64,000 nucleotides of DNA from Schizochytrium sp. TIO01. Its lineage: Eukaryota; Sar; Bigyra; Thraustochytrida; Thraustochytriidae. Where the stretch lies: positions 4,720,501-4,784,500 of the forward strand of contig SMSO01000034.1 in assembly GCA_004764695.1 (NCBI GenBank). Direction: 5' to 3'. Under the pieces are notes generated by a model. It worked only from the letters and a program-made list of their open reading frames with translations. It searched no databases and was not told the DNA's origin. Both the position numbers and the translations under genes were made by a program. Below, piece by piece: positions 50,936-61,582 of this stretch. The first letter of the stretch is position 1, and each line of letters opens with the position of its first letter.

Positions 50936-51932
50936 GATTGTTAGCGGGAAGGAGAAACCTGCGTGAATTCAGGAAGGAAATATCAATGACAATGAACGTG
51001 CAAACGCAACGAAGCTGCTTATCGCAAAAACGGCACCTGCGGAGAGTGGCAACTATCCTGGAAAGCGCTCTGCCGATTCAAATATATGGGTGGGCAGCAC
51101 CAGTTCCAAAATGGCCTAACTGTTCATAAATAGTCCCCTTTGGTTCCGCGGAACAGGCCAAGAATGCATTACTGGTCTTTTATCAATTAACGCAATGTAG
51201 GAAAACGCGTTTATATTCAGTTGCGTCAAGGCTCGAGGAATTCACATCTTTGAACAATTTAAATGTATATAGTATGACCAGCGGCAATTGCTAGAGCAAA
51301 GATATAGAAATGATGCCACATAAGGAACCTCGAGCTTCAATTCGATACTCATTGCTTTTTGCTATTTTGTCTGAGATTTTCTTGAGAGCGTAGGGAGGCC
51401 ACGTTGTTCAAGCTTTCGTTTATGTTTATTTTACTCAAGGACAGCTACTCTGCAATAAGCATATAGGCAAAACTCGGTGTTGACTAAAAAAATATGAGGC
51501 ATAACCGGTGACAATGACATCTTCAGACGCGTATTTCGAGACAAGATAGTACTGAGGAACCATGATTTAGCGTTTTCGGCTCATGTGGTGTACAACAAAA
51601 CCTTGTCTCTAGCTTCACCTTTTCTGCTATCTTGCGTGAGACTTTTCTGGCAACATCATCCTGGCTGCATTGGATTATATGATGTGCTTGAAGAGTTCAG
51701 AGTGATAGTGATTTCGGAAACAAGGCCACTGTTGAATCGCAAAATTAAAAATAGAGTTCAAACATTTAAAAAACAAAACAATATAGAGCAGGGCAAAGAA
51801 GTGCTTGTATGGGCAAAAATTAGAAATCAGGAGAGATGAGCACTTTTGAAAGGCTGTGGGCCAAAATATAATCAAACAAAAAGCAACCTTGCACAAGAAG
51901 TAGTAGGCCTAGTGAAGAAAGAGAAGAAAAGG
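50936..51932. other. Spacer without recognisable gene
   Basis: 1 kb between the start of the zinc-knuckle gene and the stop of the double-START gene. AT-rich, short frames only. Confidence 0.55.
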
Positions 51933-54302
51933 TTAAAGAGCTGGTAGCACATTATCAACCGATCTCCGGCGGAGTGAGCGCCTTTTAAGCTTTGCATGGA
52001 CCTCTTCGGAAGCGTGCTTTGCTGCGTTTTCAGGAAAGCTCAGAGCAATGCCTTGACCTCGCCGCCAGAAATAGGATCTCATATCGGTGAGGGCTCCAAG
52101 AAGCTCAGTGCGGTTTTGGGCTGCTACAACTTTGGGTGGAACCATTCCATTGGGCTCGACACATGTGAGATAGGTGACACGAGTCATTAGCTCGTCGCTT
52201 CCAACGCACTCACTATCACGGCTGTCGTAGAGCGGTTCTAAAAGGTATCCTCGAATGACGATTGTAGCGCGCACGACGTTGGGTTTAGGTGGGACGTCCT
52301 TAAATTCTGTTGATTTCTCTACGACTAGATAAGTGTCCTCATCAACCTCCTGCCAAAAGCTGTCATATATGAAGTCACGATCATTAAGGCCTTGAGGGTA
52401 ATGTACTCGTTGATACATGGTACGGTGGCGATCTGAGTATTCTTTCAATGTATGCTCCTCGGCTATAGAACCAACCTTTGCATCCTCGGTGTGATGAGCA
52501 ATATAGTCAAGAATATCGGTTGCAGAGGCCTGAATGACAAAAGAAATTCGTTGGGCTTCAGCTTCGATCGTTGGCATTGGGGTAAGGGTCTGGTGCCTTT
52601 TCATCGTTCCTGTAAGTGTAGCACGTTTCTGCATAATAGCAGGAGCACGGACACCAGCATGAAGATGGATATTCGAACCCTTTGTGATCCCTTCCATTTC
52701 GACTTGCGGGCATTTGGAAAGTTGCACATTGGCATATGCGCGACCTTGATTCTCAACACGAATCTTCTCCTTCCAAGACTCAGAATTATACCGATGATAC
52801 TCGCCTGAATCAAATAGCACATGGATTTTGCCTTCTTCGGCATCAAAGCGCTTCACTGTACCAAGGCCGCGTTCAGGATGACGCACGCGAGTACCTACCT
52901 CGACAGCTGCAGATAACTCATGTGTTACTTCATCAGGAGTATAGACATGTTCCTCACCGCTGTCGTATTGAACATGTACTCTACCCATGAGATCAAACAT
53001 TTTGATAATGCCATGTCCAAATTGGCGATTTGTTACATGGGTACCTGGCTGAAGCCGCTCTTCGCCAACTTGAACAGCCTCGACACCCTGGAAACCAAAT
53101 TCGCCATTGCGAGCACTAAGCAGGCGATAAAGCTGTTCTGCCCAAATCGACTTGGGGTCGTCAAAATAGCGGCGTGCACTTTCAACTTGCGTGAGAACGC
53201 GGCTGCCTCCCAAAGTAATTTCAAGCTTGGCGTCGGGAGTCAACTTCGCCTGTGAAGACATCCTCTTGCTGGCGCGGGTTCGTGCTCGAACGGATGACTC
53301 CAGTTTAGGGGCAAGGGCAAGTGAATTGGCTACGTTAGAGGCATTCTCTGACTTTGAAGAAGGAAAGTCGTCTTCACGATCTTCTGAATCTCCATCGATG
53401 TGTTGAGATATTCTTAGACTCGCTATACGAGGAGCCATAAGCGTATCAAACATTGTGAGAGACTGCTCGTCACTTGGTGTGAGCCGGGGATCCAAGCGGA
53501 TGACGAAAGTGACCCTTGTGAACTTGCGGTCTTCTACGGGTTCAAAGAGATACCCTAGCACATACGCCTTACCCTTTACAGTGGGACGTTGGGGGGCGGC
53601 TGGAGTAAAGGCTGCTAGGGACTTGGTCTGGGCAGCCGACCCACTGACGGAGCGAATGAGGGCAGATAGAGTGCCAGATAAAGGTCTCGAAAGAGATCGA
53701 ACAAAGCTTGTCGATTCTTCACTGACGGAGGTATCACTCATGACGGAATATTTTGACTTGGTGCTCTTGGGTCGAGACGAAATGCTTTTCTTTTTGGCAA
53801 TAGGCTGAATTGGTGCGGTGGGGTCGCCACTAGGGTCTTGTCGGCATAATACAACAAGCGAACCATCGTGACGCTGGTATGTATACTCGATGAGCGCGAA
53901 GTCTCGTGCGCAAAGAGGGGCCGGAAATTGCATAGTCCAAAGAAGTTTTGCTCTTGAGGGGGATTCCATGTCCAGAACCTTCATTTCGTCCATCTGAAAC
54001 ATGGTTGCAATGTTCTCGCCAACAACCTCTGGATCAATGGTCCTAGCGAGGGTATTGTACTCCGTACGATTCCGGATGAACCACGCGACAATATCCATCG
54101 GTGCTCGAAACACAGCCGATCCTCGCCAGTAATCTATGCTATAATCGGCATCCATTTTATAAGTTACCTTGGTACCCCGAGGTCCGTCTTGCGCGCGTGA
54201 CTTGTTATCCCACCCATAGTCCTCACGGCACAGATCTACAAACTCTTCAATGAACGCGAAGTCGTCACCTTCTGCAAGGGGAATACTACCTGAGCAGCCC
54301 AT
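51933..54302 (-). CDS. N-acylated double-START lipid-binding protein with two SH3-like repeats
   Basis: 789 residues from the ATG at 54302; the longer frame begins with TTG at 54407 and is not used. The N terminus MGCSGS predicts N-myristoylation at Gly2 and palmitoylation at Cys3. START-like domain 1 spans about 45-275 (MQFPAPLCARDFALIEYTY near 125; KAYVLGYLFEPVEDRKFTRV near 250). A Ser-rich basic insert interrupts it (about 170-230). At about 415-510 are two SH3/Tudor-like repeats: GTHVTNRQFGHGIIKMFD with VHVQYDSGEEHVY, then GTRVRHPERGLGTVKRFD with IHVLFDSGEYHRY. START-like domain 2 is at about 560-745 (LNDRDFIYDSFW, then VRATIVIRGYLLEPL and VTYLTCVEPNGMVPPK). START domains hold lipids or sterols in a hydrophobic cavity. 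I infer a membrane-tethered lipid sensor or transfer protein. The C terminus is basic. Confidence 0.85.
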   Translation of the reverse strand: MGCSGSIPLAEGDDFAFIEEFVDLCREDYGWDNKSRAQDGPRGTKVTYKMDADYSIDYWRGSAVFRAPMDIVAWFIRNRTEYNTLARTIDPEVVGENIATMFQMDEMKVLDMESPSRAKLLWTMQFPAPLCARDFALIEYTYQRHDGSLVVLCRQDPSGDPTAPIQPIAKKKSISSRPKSTKSKYSVMSDTSVSEESTSFVRSLSRPLSGTLSALIRSVSGSAAQTKSLAAFTPAAPQRPTVKGKAYVLGYLFEPVEDRKFTRVTFVIRLDPRLTPSDEQSLTMFDTLMAPRIASLRISQHIDGDSEDREDDFPSSKSENASNVANSLALAPKLESSVRARTRASKRMSSQAKLTPDAKLEITLGGSRVLTQVESARRYFDDPKSIWAEQLYRLLSARNGEFGFQGVEAVQVGEERLQPGTHVTNRQFGHGIIKMFDLMGRVHVQYDSGEEHVYTPDEVTHELSAAVEVGTRVRHPERGLGTVKRFDAEEGKIHVLFDSGEYHRYNSESWKEKIRVENQGRAYANVQLSKCPQVEMEGITKGSNIHLHAGVRAPAIMQKRATLTGTMKRHQTLTPMPTIEAEAQRISFVIQASATDILDYIAHHTEDAKVGSIAEEHTLKEYSDRHRTMYQRVHYPQGLNDRDFIYDSFWQEVDEDTYLVVEKSTEFKDVPPKPNVVRATIVIRGYLLEPLYDSRDSECVGSDELMTRVTYLTCVEPNGMVPPKVVAAQNRTELLGALTDMRSYFWRRGQGIALSFPENAAKHASEEVHAKLKRRSLRRRSVDNVLPAL

Positions 54303-56283
54303 TTCTCCTGCTGCTGAGGACCTGCAAAGATTGCCAGGTCCTTGGGCAGAAGGAACCCACGTTCTTTGCCTGCGCTTCGATGGTATTTGCTCCCAAAGCA
54401 ACAACAAGCCTTCTTCTGCACGTGTTCCCCTCGCTGATTACGTTTCTCAGCTCTTTTTTTAATTATAATTTAATTTAAACTTTGTTTTTATTCCAAAGTA
54501 GTACATACGGACTTCGCAATTATTAGGTAAACTGATAGTGTCCCCCTACAAGAAAAAAAGCTATTCTCATTTGAGTAGTAGGTACCTATTGTCAGTTAGC
54601 TGTGCTTACACGTTTTTTAGATAACCATCCATGGAATCATAGTAATAGTAGTAATATGAATAACTATTATTTATTATAATTTGTTTTTAGAAAGTAAAAA
54701 AGAGGTGACCTGCTGAATGGATGCAAAAAAGAATAGAAAAAGAAACTCTTCCTCCTTTCGAATGTTTGCAACTAACTGCCTACCTACCTACCTACCTAAC
54801 ACACACCTGAACAAAAACTTAGCTATCGCTCGCCCCCTTCCCGTCTCCAAGTACCTCCCTACTTACGTTCTTAATGCCATGCCATGCCGGCCGCCTTGGT
54901 GTCCAATGAAGCAGTCATAATCCAACTTCGTTATCATCATCGATTTGCCCAGTCTACAATAATTACTGAAAAACAGAAATAATAGTTCTATTTATTAAAC
55001 AACGACGAAGTAAAACTTCTGCTAGGAGTACCTACTGATGGCCACTAGGCCCCCTACCTCAGTTTTTTTGGCCAGCACGTGAATTCTCTCTGCACGGCTT
55101 CATACAAGTTGAGGAGGGCCGTCAATGCGCCTCTTGATTTCGTCCTTCGGCGTCGAGTTCGACTTCGTGGCCGGAGGGACTCTTGGGTCGAGGCATCTGG
55201 TGAAGCGGCGAAGATGGAGTCGGGGTGGTCATCAAGCTGCCACGGGGGGGTAATGATTGCGATACCCGGGTGGGTGGGCTGTGTGAGTGAGTGAACAAAG
55301 TATCGGCGGGCACTGTTCTTTCCACTTTTGTCTTTTCTGGGAAGCAAACAGTGACTTTAAAATAATAATAAATATATACATTTTTTTTTTTATATATAAT
55401 TCAAGATTCATAATTTGTGCTAGAGCAGAAGATATTGGAGAAGCAGATGGGTGAATACCTACCTAGGTACCTTCGAAGGTGCTTACTTCTACCATGTCTA
55501 CCATGTAAAGGAAGAAAGAAATAACACTCTCACCAGTCAGAGGCAACTCCTTAAACTCTTTTCTGAAGAACTTGGGTATGTGTGTGTCAATATAACTATC
55601 ACAGAAATCATTTATTTGAGCACACTGAAGATTGAACTTACGAGGCTGCGCAGTGCATTGGCTTCAGTGGACACCAAGGTGGCCTCAAGCATACAATCCT
55701 CAGCCAACGTGCAGCTTGTGGTGAGCAGCTCTCACTTCGTGGTGACGTTCTCAATTCTCCATGACTATATTCAGCCTGAGGCTGTCTTAAACCGAGGCGC
55801 TAAGGAATCAATTCTACTCCACAAGGTATTTGTTTTGTGAGACTATAAAACGCTGCTGCTCACGTTGAACGCAAAGCCGAGAGCACGTGGATACCTCCCT
55901 TCTGCTGGCCAATGGAGCATGGAATCCCGGAAAGCCTCAGGGAATTGCTGTACCTACCTCTGCAGCGGACAATTGCGCTCGAGCCTTTGCTTCGACGCAA
56001 GACGGCATTGGAAACGGGCTTTGGACCAAGACGCCTCCATACAACCTCGTCCCTAGTTGATCGAGTTCGCAGCGACTGACACACCACAATTCCACTGTCA
56101 AAGCAGCAGGTACCTATGCATCTAGCCTTTGAGGCTGCTGCTTAGACTCGGAGGATTGATTGCAGCGGGAGACGAAATTCGACGCCAATGTGACGACAAA
56201 CGAGAGAAACCAACTTTGATAGCTCTACCTACTTCATCATGTTTTAAAGATCTATTTTTTTTGGTATTCATTTTTTTCTGATC

Positions 56284-56857
56284 ATGGCCGCAGAAATTGA
56301 CTGGCGGGATATCCACATTATAGGTCAAGTCATTTTCTGCTATCCACATGGGGATTGGATGAAAGGAGGCCAGGGCCGCGGCCGTGGCGACCAGGGGAAG
56401 GAGGGTATCATTAGAAAAGCACCCACTTTAGGAATGGCCAAGTTTCACGGCAAAAAGTCACTCGTCCAGTATATCCTTTTAATATGTTTAATGAAGTTCG
56501 TCGTTAAAGGTGTGTACTGTGCTAAGTCAACTTCTCGGGACTATGGAAGTTCAAGTGCTTCGCAGTACCTCTAGAGATAACCAGATATATACTACGAGCG
56601 CTCGCGGAAAGCTTGCTTATTGCGATATGCATTTTGCATCTTGCTTTGCCCGCTCACTTACAAGATTAGTACGAGTTGTGGAAATTGATGCTGTCTTGTA
56701 TTCCTATGCTGAGTGGATTAAAAATAATGAAAAGGAAAAAGATGACTTTTTATTTTTCTGTTTACATGAATTTTCCTTAACGTCAGAGTACTTGGAAATT
56801 CAAGTGGATAGAGATCTTTTGAAAGGCTTTGGTTCAGAAAAGCAAGTTATTAACTAA
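56284..56857 (+). CDS. Doubtful gene: two overlapping frames
   Basis: A frame from an ATG at 56284 (A at -3, G at +4) encodes 96 residues with a Gly/Arg/Lys-rich middle (MKGGQGRGRGDQGKEG) and a short hydrophobic stretch. A second frame, 56510-56857, is offset by one base and encodes a more protein-like C-terminal part (YAEWIKNNEKEKDDFLFFC). They would form one gene if an intron or an indel lay near 56510-56600; a GTGTGT donor and AG acceptors exist there but I could not find a pair that joins the frames cleanly. Function unknown. Confidence 0.2.
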
Positions 56858-57330
56858 GGTAGTGCGGTTGTTTGGAGGGTGATATTAGGGCTTCAAAGAG
56901 AGTTAGTTACAAGTTAGTTTTTTTAATATTCTAAAAAAATGATCAACTTGATAGTTGTCATCCAGCGAGCTGCATTCCTCCGTTTCCTACAAGAGGTGAC
57001 AAAGCTGACCATGCCCATCTCCCTTCGCAGGAGCTCATTAATATGTCATATTGCTAGAATACCTACGCCATTGGTCTGTAGGTAGTTTCTCTTCTTACGA
57101 AATTCAAGTCGTGAAGAGCAATGAAAAGTTAATTTCGCTTCCGAGTCGGTTCAGATTGTCTCGCTAGGATCGATAGCCTGCTTTATTGATCACTTCCCTC
57201 GCTACCGCTACTCCTCCCCCGCTCGTTGGCGCTAGAAAATCTGCAATCAAGCCGCCAATTTCACTGGTCACCAGATAAAGATATTTACCCTATAACCATT
57301 AGCAAAGTCCTAATAGCACTATCAATAGAA

Positions 57331-57503
57331 CGAAAAAGGGGCTTGGTATATATACCGTAAGCCTTTACTTGGAGGTTAAAACTCGAGTCAAAACAAGTGC
57401 AATCTTATGTAGATACAATAGACGAAAAAGGGGCTTGGTATACATACGGCTTTACTTGGAGGTTAGAACTCGAGTCAAAACAAATGCAATCTTATGTAGA
57501 TAA
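57331..57503. repeat. Tandem duplication, two units of about 85 bp
   Basis: Unit 1 starts at 57331 and unit 2 at 57423, both with CGAAAAAGGGGCTTGGTATA and both ending CTTATGTAGATA. They differ by small deletions and a few substitutions, and are separated by about 8 bp. A recent local duplication in spacer DNA. Confidence 0.9.
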
Positions 57504-58839
57504 TCTTTAATACTAACTTCCCCAAGAGACTCTTAACAGCCATAGTACCTCTTTGTATGAGTACAAATCCACGTTGATAATACAAGATGTCAAACTGTCA
57601 CCCAAAATCTAACATCGCCTGACTTCCAAGCCTCCATGTTGCTGTCTTGTTATTGCACTGAGCTCTCGGAAGACACGGAAGTTTGATCATATTGTGAACA
57701 CGCGAGGGATTATAATACTATTTTTAATTGACTTTGATACTAAAGGGTGGTTTATATCTTCTAGGAAAATGCTAGGATCAGAATGTCTGCAAAAAGGTAC
57801 GAATCCTGTTGAGGAGCTCTGCCTTTATGGAATCCGGAACCGTTGCTATACCACGAAGAGATCATGGTGTCATTAAACACGTTAGTAGTGTGCATATCAC
57901 TTTGTAAATTAAATTTCGCTTCAAAACAAATTACTTACCTCGGCCTCGTGGTGTCGCCTCTGCAATCAATTTGTCCACGGTAATACTTTCTGTGCCCTTG
58001 TTCTTGATTATTTCTGTGTCAATTTCGAATAAAAAGCAAAGTTAGCACTTCTTTGGGTGCTATTTTCCCGTCACATGGGGGTTTACACAGCTCTCTACGT
58101 ACCTTTACAATAAGCTTTGAGCTCATCCCTCCAGCCACACTCGATTAATTTTGTTCTCAAGAGCTCTTCAAGTCTGTACAATCGTGCCAATCAGCGTGAG
58201 TTGTTGTTTCTTTTCATATCCAGCAGAGCATGGGGACTTTTATGCACCATTTCAACTTACCGCTCCCGCTCACCGGTCTCCTCAAGTTTATTTGCAATCG
58301 AGGCGCGTGCTTGTTGCTCCCGTTTCTTGCGTTCGAGCAAGCTGGTGCTCGATGCTCCCGAGTGGTCCATTTCTCCTTTGTGATTGTTTATTTATGAGGC
58401 AAGAAAGAAAGCACCCTCGCGGTCTCCGCACGAACCAGGTCCACTGCTCGTGATTCACGACTATTTCGCACTATTGCAGGTTTGGTTATGAAACTTTAGC
58501 TTCGCTCAGGGTCCATGCACTAGCAAACGTGGGCTCTTTAGTGATAAGAGGTTTAAGAGATCCGTTGAATGCGGGAAAACTAGGTCAACGTTTCCCCGAT
58601 AGCAAATTAGAGGAAGTGTGACTCGATTTTATTATTATTATTATATATAAAAGAAAAACAGTCTAGAAAGGAAGACCTGACTATAATGCATGCAGAGGAC
58701 CCAAAAGAAAGTAAAAGGCTATACGAACTAATAATTTTACGTGTCTCTAAAGTGACAATAAAATGAATCGGTACATTAAAGAAGAAATTATATTATTACG
58801 ATTATTATTATTTTTTCTCTGTACACCAGATCAAATTCA

Positions 58840-60087
58840 TTAAGATTGAAGATCACGACCATAACAGCGAATATTTTTGCCGAGATCGATGTTATATGCT
58901 GTAAGCAAGTTCTTGTAATTGTTTGCAATAGTAGGCAAATCTGCACATTTAATTGGTGAACCAACGTGTGAGCTTGCTACCTGGGTGCAAATACTGTTCG
59001 TGTCCAAAGTCGCAGGGATACTGGGGCATTCAGAGTCAGAAATGCACTCACAGCCACACATGGTCATGTGGCAATTCTTGATACGCTTCTCCTTGGTATA
59101 ATAGCGAAAGATATGGGGCAGGTTGGGCTCATCAGGTGATGGGATAGAAGCTTTGCAGAGTTCGAGCTCATTGGATTGGTTATCTGCAACTTGGTCGTAG
59201 TCGCAGCAGCGGGAGTTGAGGCCCTCATTAACCTCAAGATTTTTAAACAAAGTTTGCCAGAAGCTAATCATTCGGCCACTCATTTTGCTGTCGCAATTCA
59301 CAGCTTCCTTAAGAGCGCTTACTTTGGCATTTGGCATGCACCTTTTCACCTCAACCTTTTCAAAACTCTGGATTCGGTCATCCGTGCATTTGATGTCTGT
59401 ATCGATCTTGTCGTTGTCCTCAGATACAACCACAATCTCTACCTCGCTTGCGAGGGAGCGTTTATAAACCTCAATACTGAAGTCGTTGAAGGGTACGTCA
59501 TCAAGCTTCTCGATGAGTGCCTTGGTAATATCGATGCTCTCCAGCATAGCCGTGTCTGCCCAGGTCACACGGTTTCCCGCCGCACTAAAATGAATCAAGA
59601 GAATATCTCTGCGCGAGGCGTGCCTCTCCATGAAAGCTACCAGGTCGGTCTTGGCGCCATGCAAAGCGACCTCGGCAACCACGACAGCACTAAGGATTAT
59701 AGAAAAGAGCACGAAGAGCCCAATACCAATCCAACGCCGATGATTGACCTCCGTGGGCGCGCGGTCGCCTGTAACCATGATGTTCATCTGCTTCATTTGC
59801 TTGCTATCATCAAGCCTATGCACCTCATAGGTTGTGCTCGACAGCGTACGAACCCTCCTAGACTTGCGGCCCTTCTTGCCACGACCGGCCTCGTTCTCGC
59901 CCATACCCACCTCCTCGTCACCAGTCCCTGAGAGTGCGTGCACGTCCTTCTCAAGGTCGTCCACATCATCCTCTTCGTACGAGCCGTCGTCCGAAGAGAC
60001 GTCGTCCTCATGGTGCATCATGACCAGCTGGTTGTCGCCAGCGCCAACGGAGCCCACCGCATGGTACTGTTGCTTGGGAGAGCTCAT
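58840..60087 (-). CDS. Orphan single-pass membrane protein with Cys-rich ectodomain
   Basis: 415 residues from the ATG at 60087 (G at -3); the frame upstream opens only with GTG. The N-terminal 115 residues are acidic then strongly basic (GRGKKGRKSRR) and presumably cytosolic. One transmembrane span is at about 117-139 (IGIGLFVLFSIILSAVVVAE). The remaining 275 residues contain 14 cysteines, an even number, which fits disulfide bonding in the lumen or outside the cell, including a tight cluster HMTMCGCECISDSEC. There is no signal peptide; the basic residues before the span predict type II topology (N inside). No known domain recognised. It could be a cell-surface or Golgi protein. The gene is oriented toward the spacer at 58.8 kb and its start faces the gap before the exonuclease-ATPase gene. 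Confidence 0.75.
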   Translation of the reverse strand: MSSPKQQYHAVGSVGAGDNQLVMMHHEDDVSSDDGSYEEDDVDDLEKDVHALSGTGDEEVGMGENEAGRGKKGRKSRRVRTLSSTTYEVHRLDDSKQMKQMNIMVTGDRAPTEVNHRRWIGIGLFVLFSIILSAVVVAEVALHGAKTDLVAFMERHASRRDILLIHFSAAGNRVTWADTAMLESIDITKALIEKLDDVPFNDFSIEVYKRSLASEVEIVVVSEDNDKIDTDIKCTDDRIQSFEKVEVKRCMPNAKVSALKEAVNCDSKMSGRMISFWQTLFKNLEVNEGLNSRCCDYDQVADNQSNELELCKASIPSPDEPNLPHIFRYYTKEKRIKNCHMTMCGCECISDSECPSIPATLDTNSICTQVASSHVGSPIKCADLPTIANNYKNLLTAYNIDLGKNIRCYGRDLQS

Positions 60088-61582
60088 GGCGCCCAAGAAA
60101 ACAAGAACTACAGAGCGAGGAGGGTCTCCACAGCACACGAGATCCCCGCGCGAGAAGACTGGCGAGGCCGACGCGCGGCGCCGTTCGCGATTTGAATGAT
60201 CGACCCTCTTGCCGATCTAGGTACCTGTCTGTATTGGGTATTAGATACAAGTTGATCGATCATCATCAACTCTTTCTCTTTCTCAGTTATGATAGATAGC
60301 AAACTCGTAGCAGGAATACTAGTGCCCTCGTATCTACTCCTACGTACTAAATATTCGATGAGAACGAGGAAGCGAAGAAGGTCCTCTTCTCGGATTACTA
60401 GCCAAGGCTAGGGATAATCATAGCAACTCTGCCCGGTGAGGAAGACAAAACAAAACAAAAGGGAAGGAAGGAAGTACCTGCGAGGTGGAGTAGGTTGACA
60501 GCAGCAACGAGATGCGAGGAACGAACGTTGGACGTCATGGATATCAAGTCTATGTATTGTAATAGGGCTTACGACACACTTGGACAGTAAACAGGCTCAT
60601 AAAACTCGCAAGAAAAATTTGGATTGAACAGCAAGTATCAAACAGGAGAATATTGAAGATGTCTAACTAAAATATGAAATTTCGAATATAGATAAACAAG
60701 CACCTTTCATCAATAAATATGTATCTAGTTATGATCAAGATAGCCTTAAACGCAGAATTTCTGTACTCGCATTTGTATAATCCAATCAACAATTATCACC
60801 AGTTCTCGATATCAAGTACCGGTCCCTTTGAATTAGGGGCGAACTTGTGGAGCTCAACTTTGTACTTCCAACACAGGCGATTCTTGAAACAACAAAATGC
60901 AAACTGACTTGTACTTTGAAGCACCAATAACAAAAGTAACTCCCTGTCCAAACTTTATCTAAGCAAACTAGACTTGTATCTGAAATTCAGAAGTACATTC
61001 TGATTTTCACAGCCTCGATCGCGTTGCAAAAGTCAAAGAAAGAGAATAATGATGGATGGGAAACCCGGTGCATGATATTAGAAAAAGTGTCTCCGAGCAA
61101 TGGTAACCAGTTTATCAAGACTCTGGAGAACCCCGCTCGCTACACATAAATACATTTGAATGTGAACAACTTTTAGCTCAAATTCGAAGTCGTCCAATAA
61201 TTATTACAAAAAACACCACAATCATAGCTTAAACGAGGCGATAACATCTAAAGTTATACTTCGCTCTCTCAAGAATGACAGCAGTTTTCTGCAAGCTCCA
61301 CTTTATCAATGGAGAAAGGGACGAATGGAATAACCTCAAGACTAGAATTATATGAGTTTTCTGGTATTTTCTAACACCTGATCCTAAAAGTATCTGTTAT
61401 AAAGAAACGTTTGCCAACGCTGAGGGATTAAACAAGAAACGAATATAGACATGACTAGATAATCGTTTATTTTATTTAATCAAATTGTATCCAGAATGAA
61501 ACAAAGTCACGAGAGAAACATGCCTTACGCAACTTCGAATGTCTTGTTTCCTCTGCTTGATTACGCAACGATAAGTAGTTGA
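60088..61582. other. Spacer without recognisable gene
   Basis: 1.5 kb. The left part is GC-richer leader DNA for the orphan membrane protein gene; the rest is AT-rich with short frames only. The right end holds the 3' end of the exonuclease-ATPase gene. Confidence 0.55.

Larger units (their letters stand above)
54303..58839. other. Spacer, no convincing gene
   Basis: 4.5 kb. Contents seen: CTAC tetranucleotide run at about 54779-54800, a GC-rich patch at 55.08-55.29 kb with open frames on both strands, two overlapping frames at 56284-56857 (listed separately), the 57331-57503 tandem duplication and ATT/TTA runs at 58.62-58.65 kb. A plus-strand frame at 55451-55840 has no motif. Confidence 0.5.

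Noticed and set aside
54303-54407. Longer N terminus for the double-START protein
   Set aside because: The frame opens with TTG and the first ATG gives a textbook MGC acylation signal.
55054-55347. 97-codon minus frame in a GC-rich patch
   Set aside because: Begins with TTG, overlaps two other open frames and has no motif.
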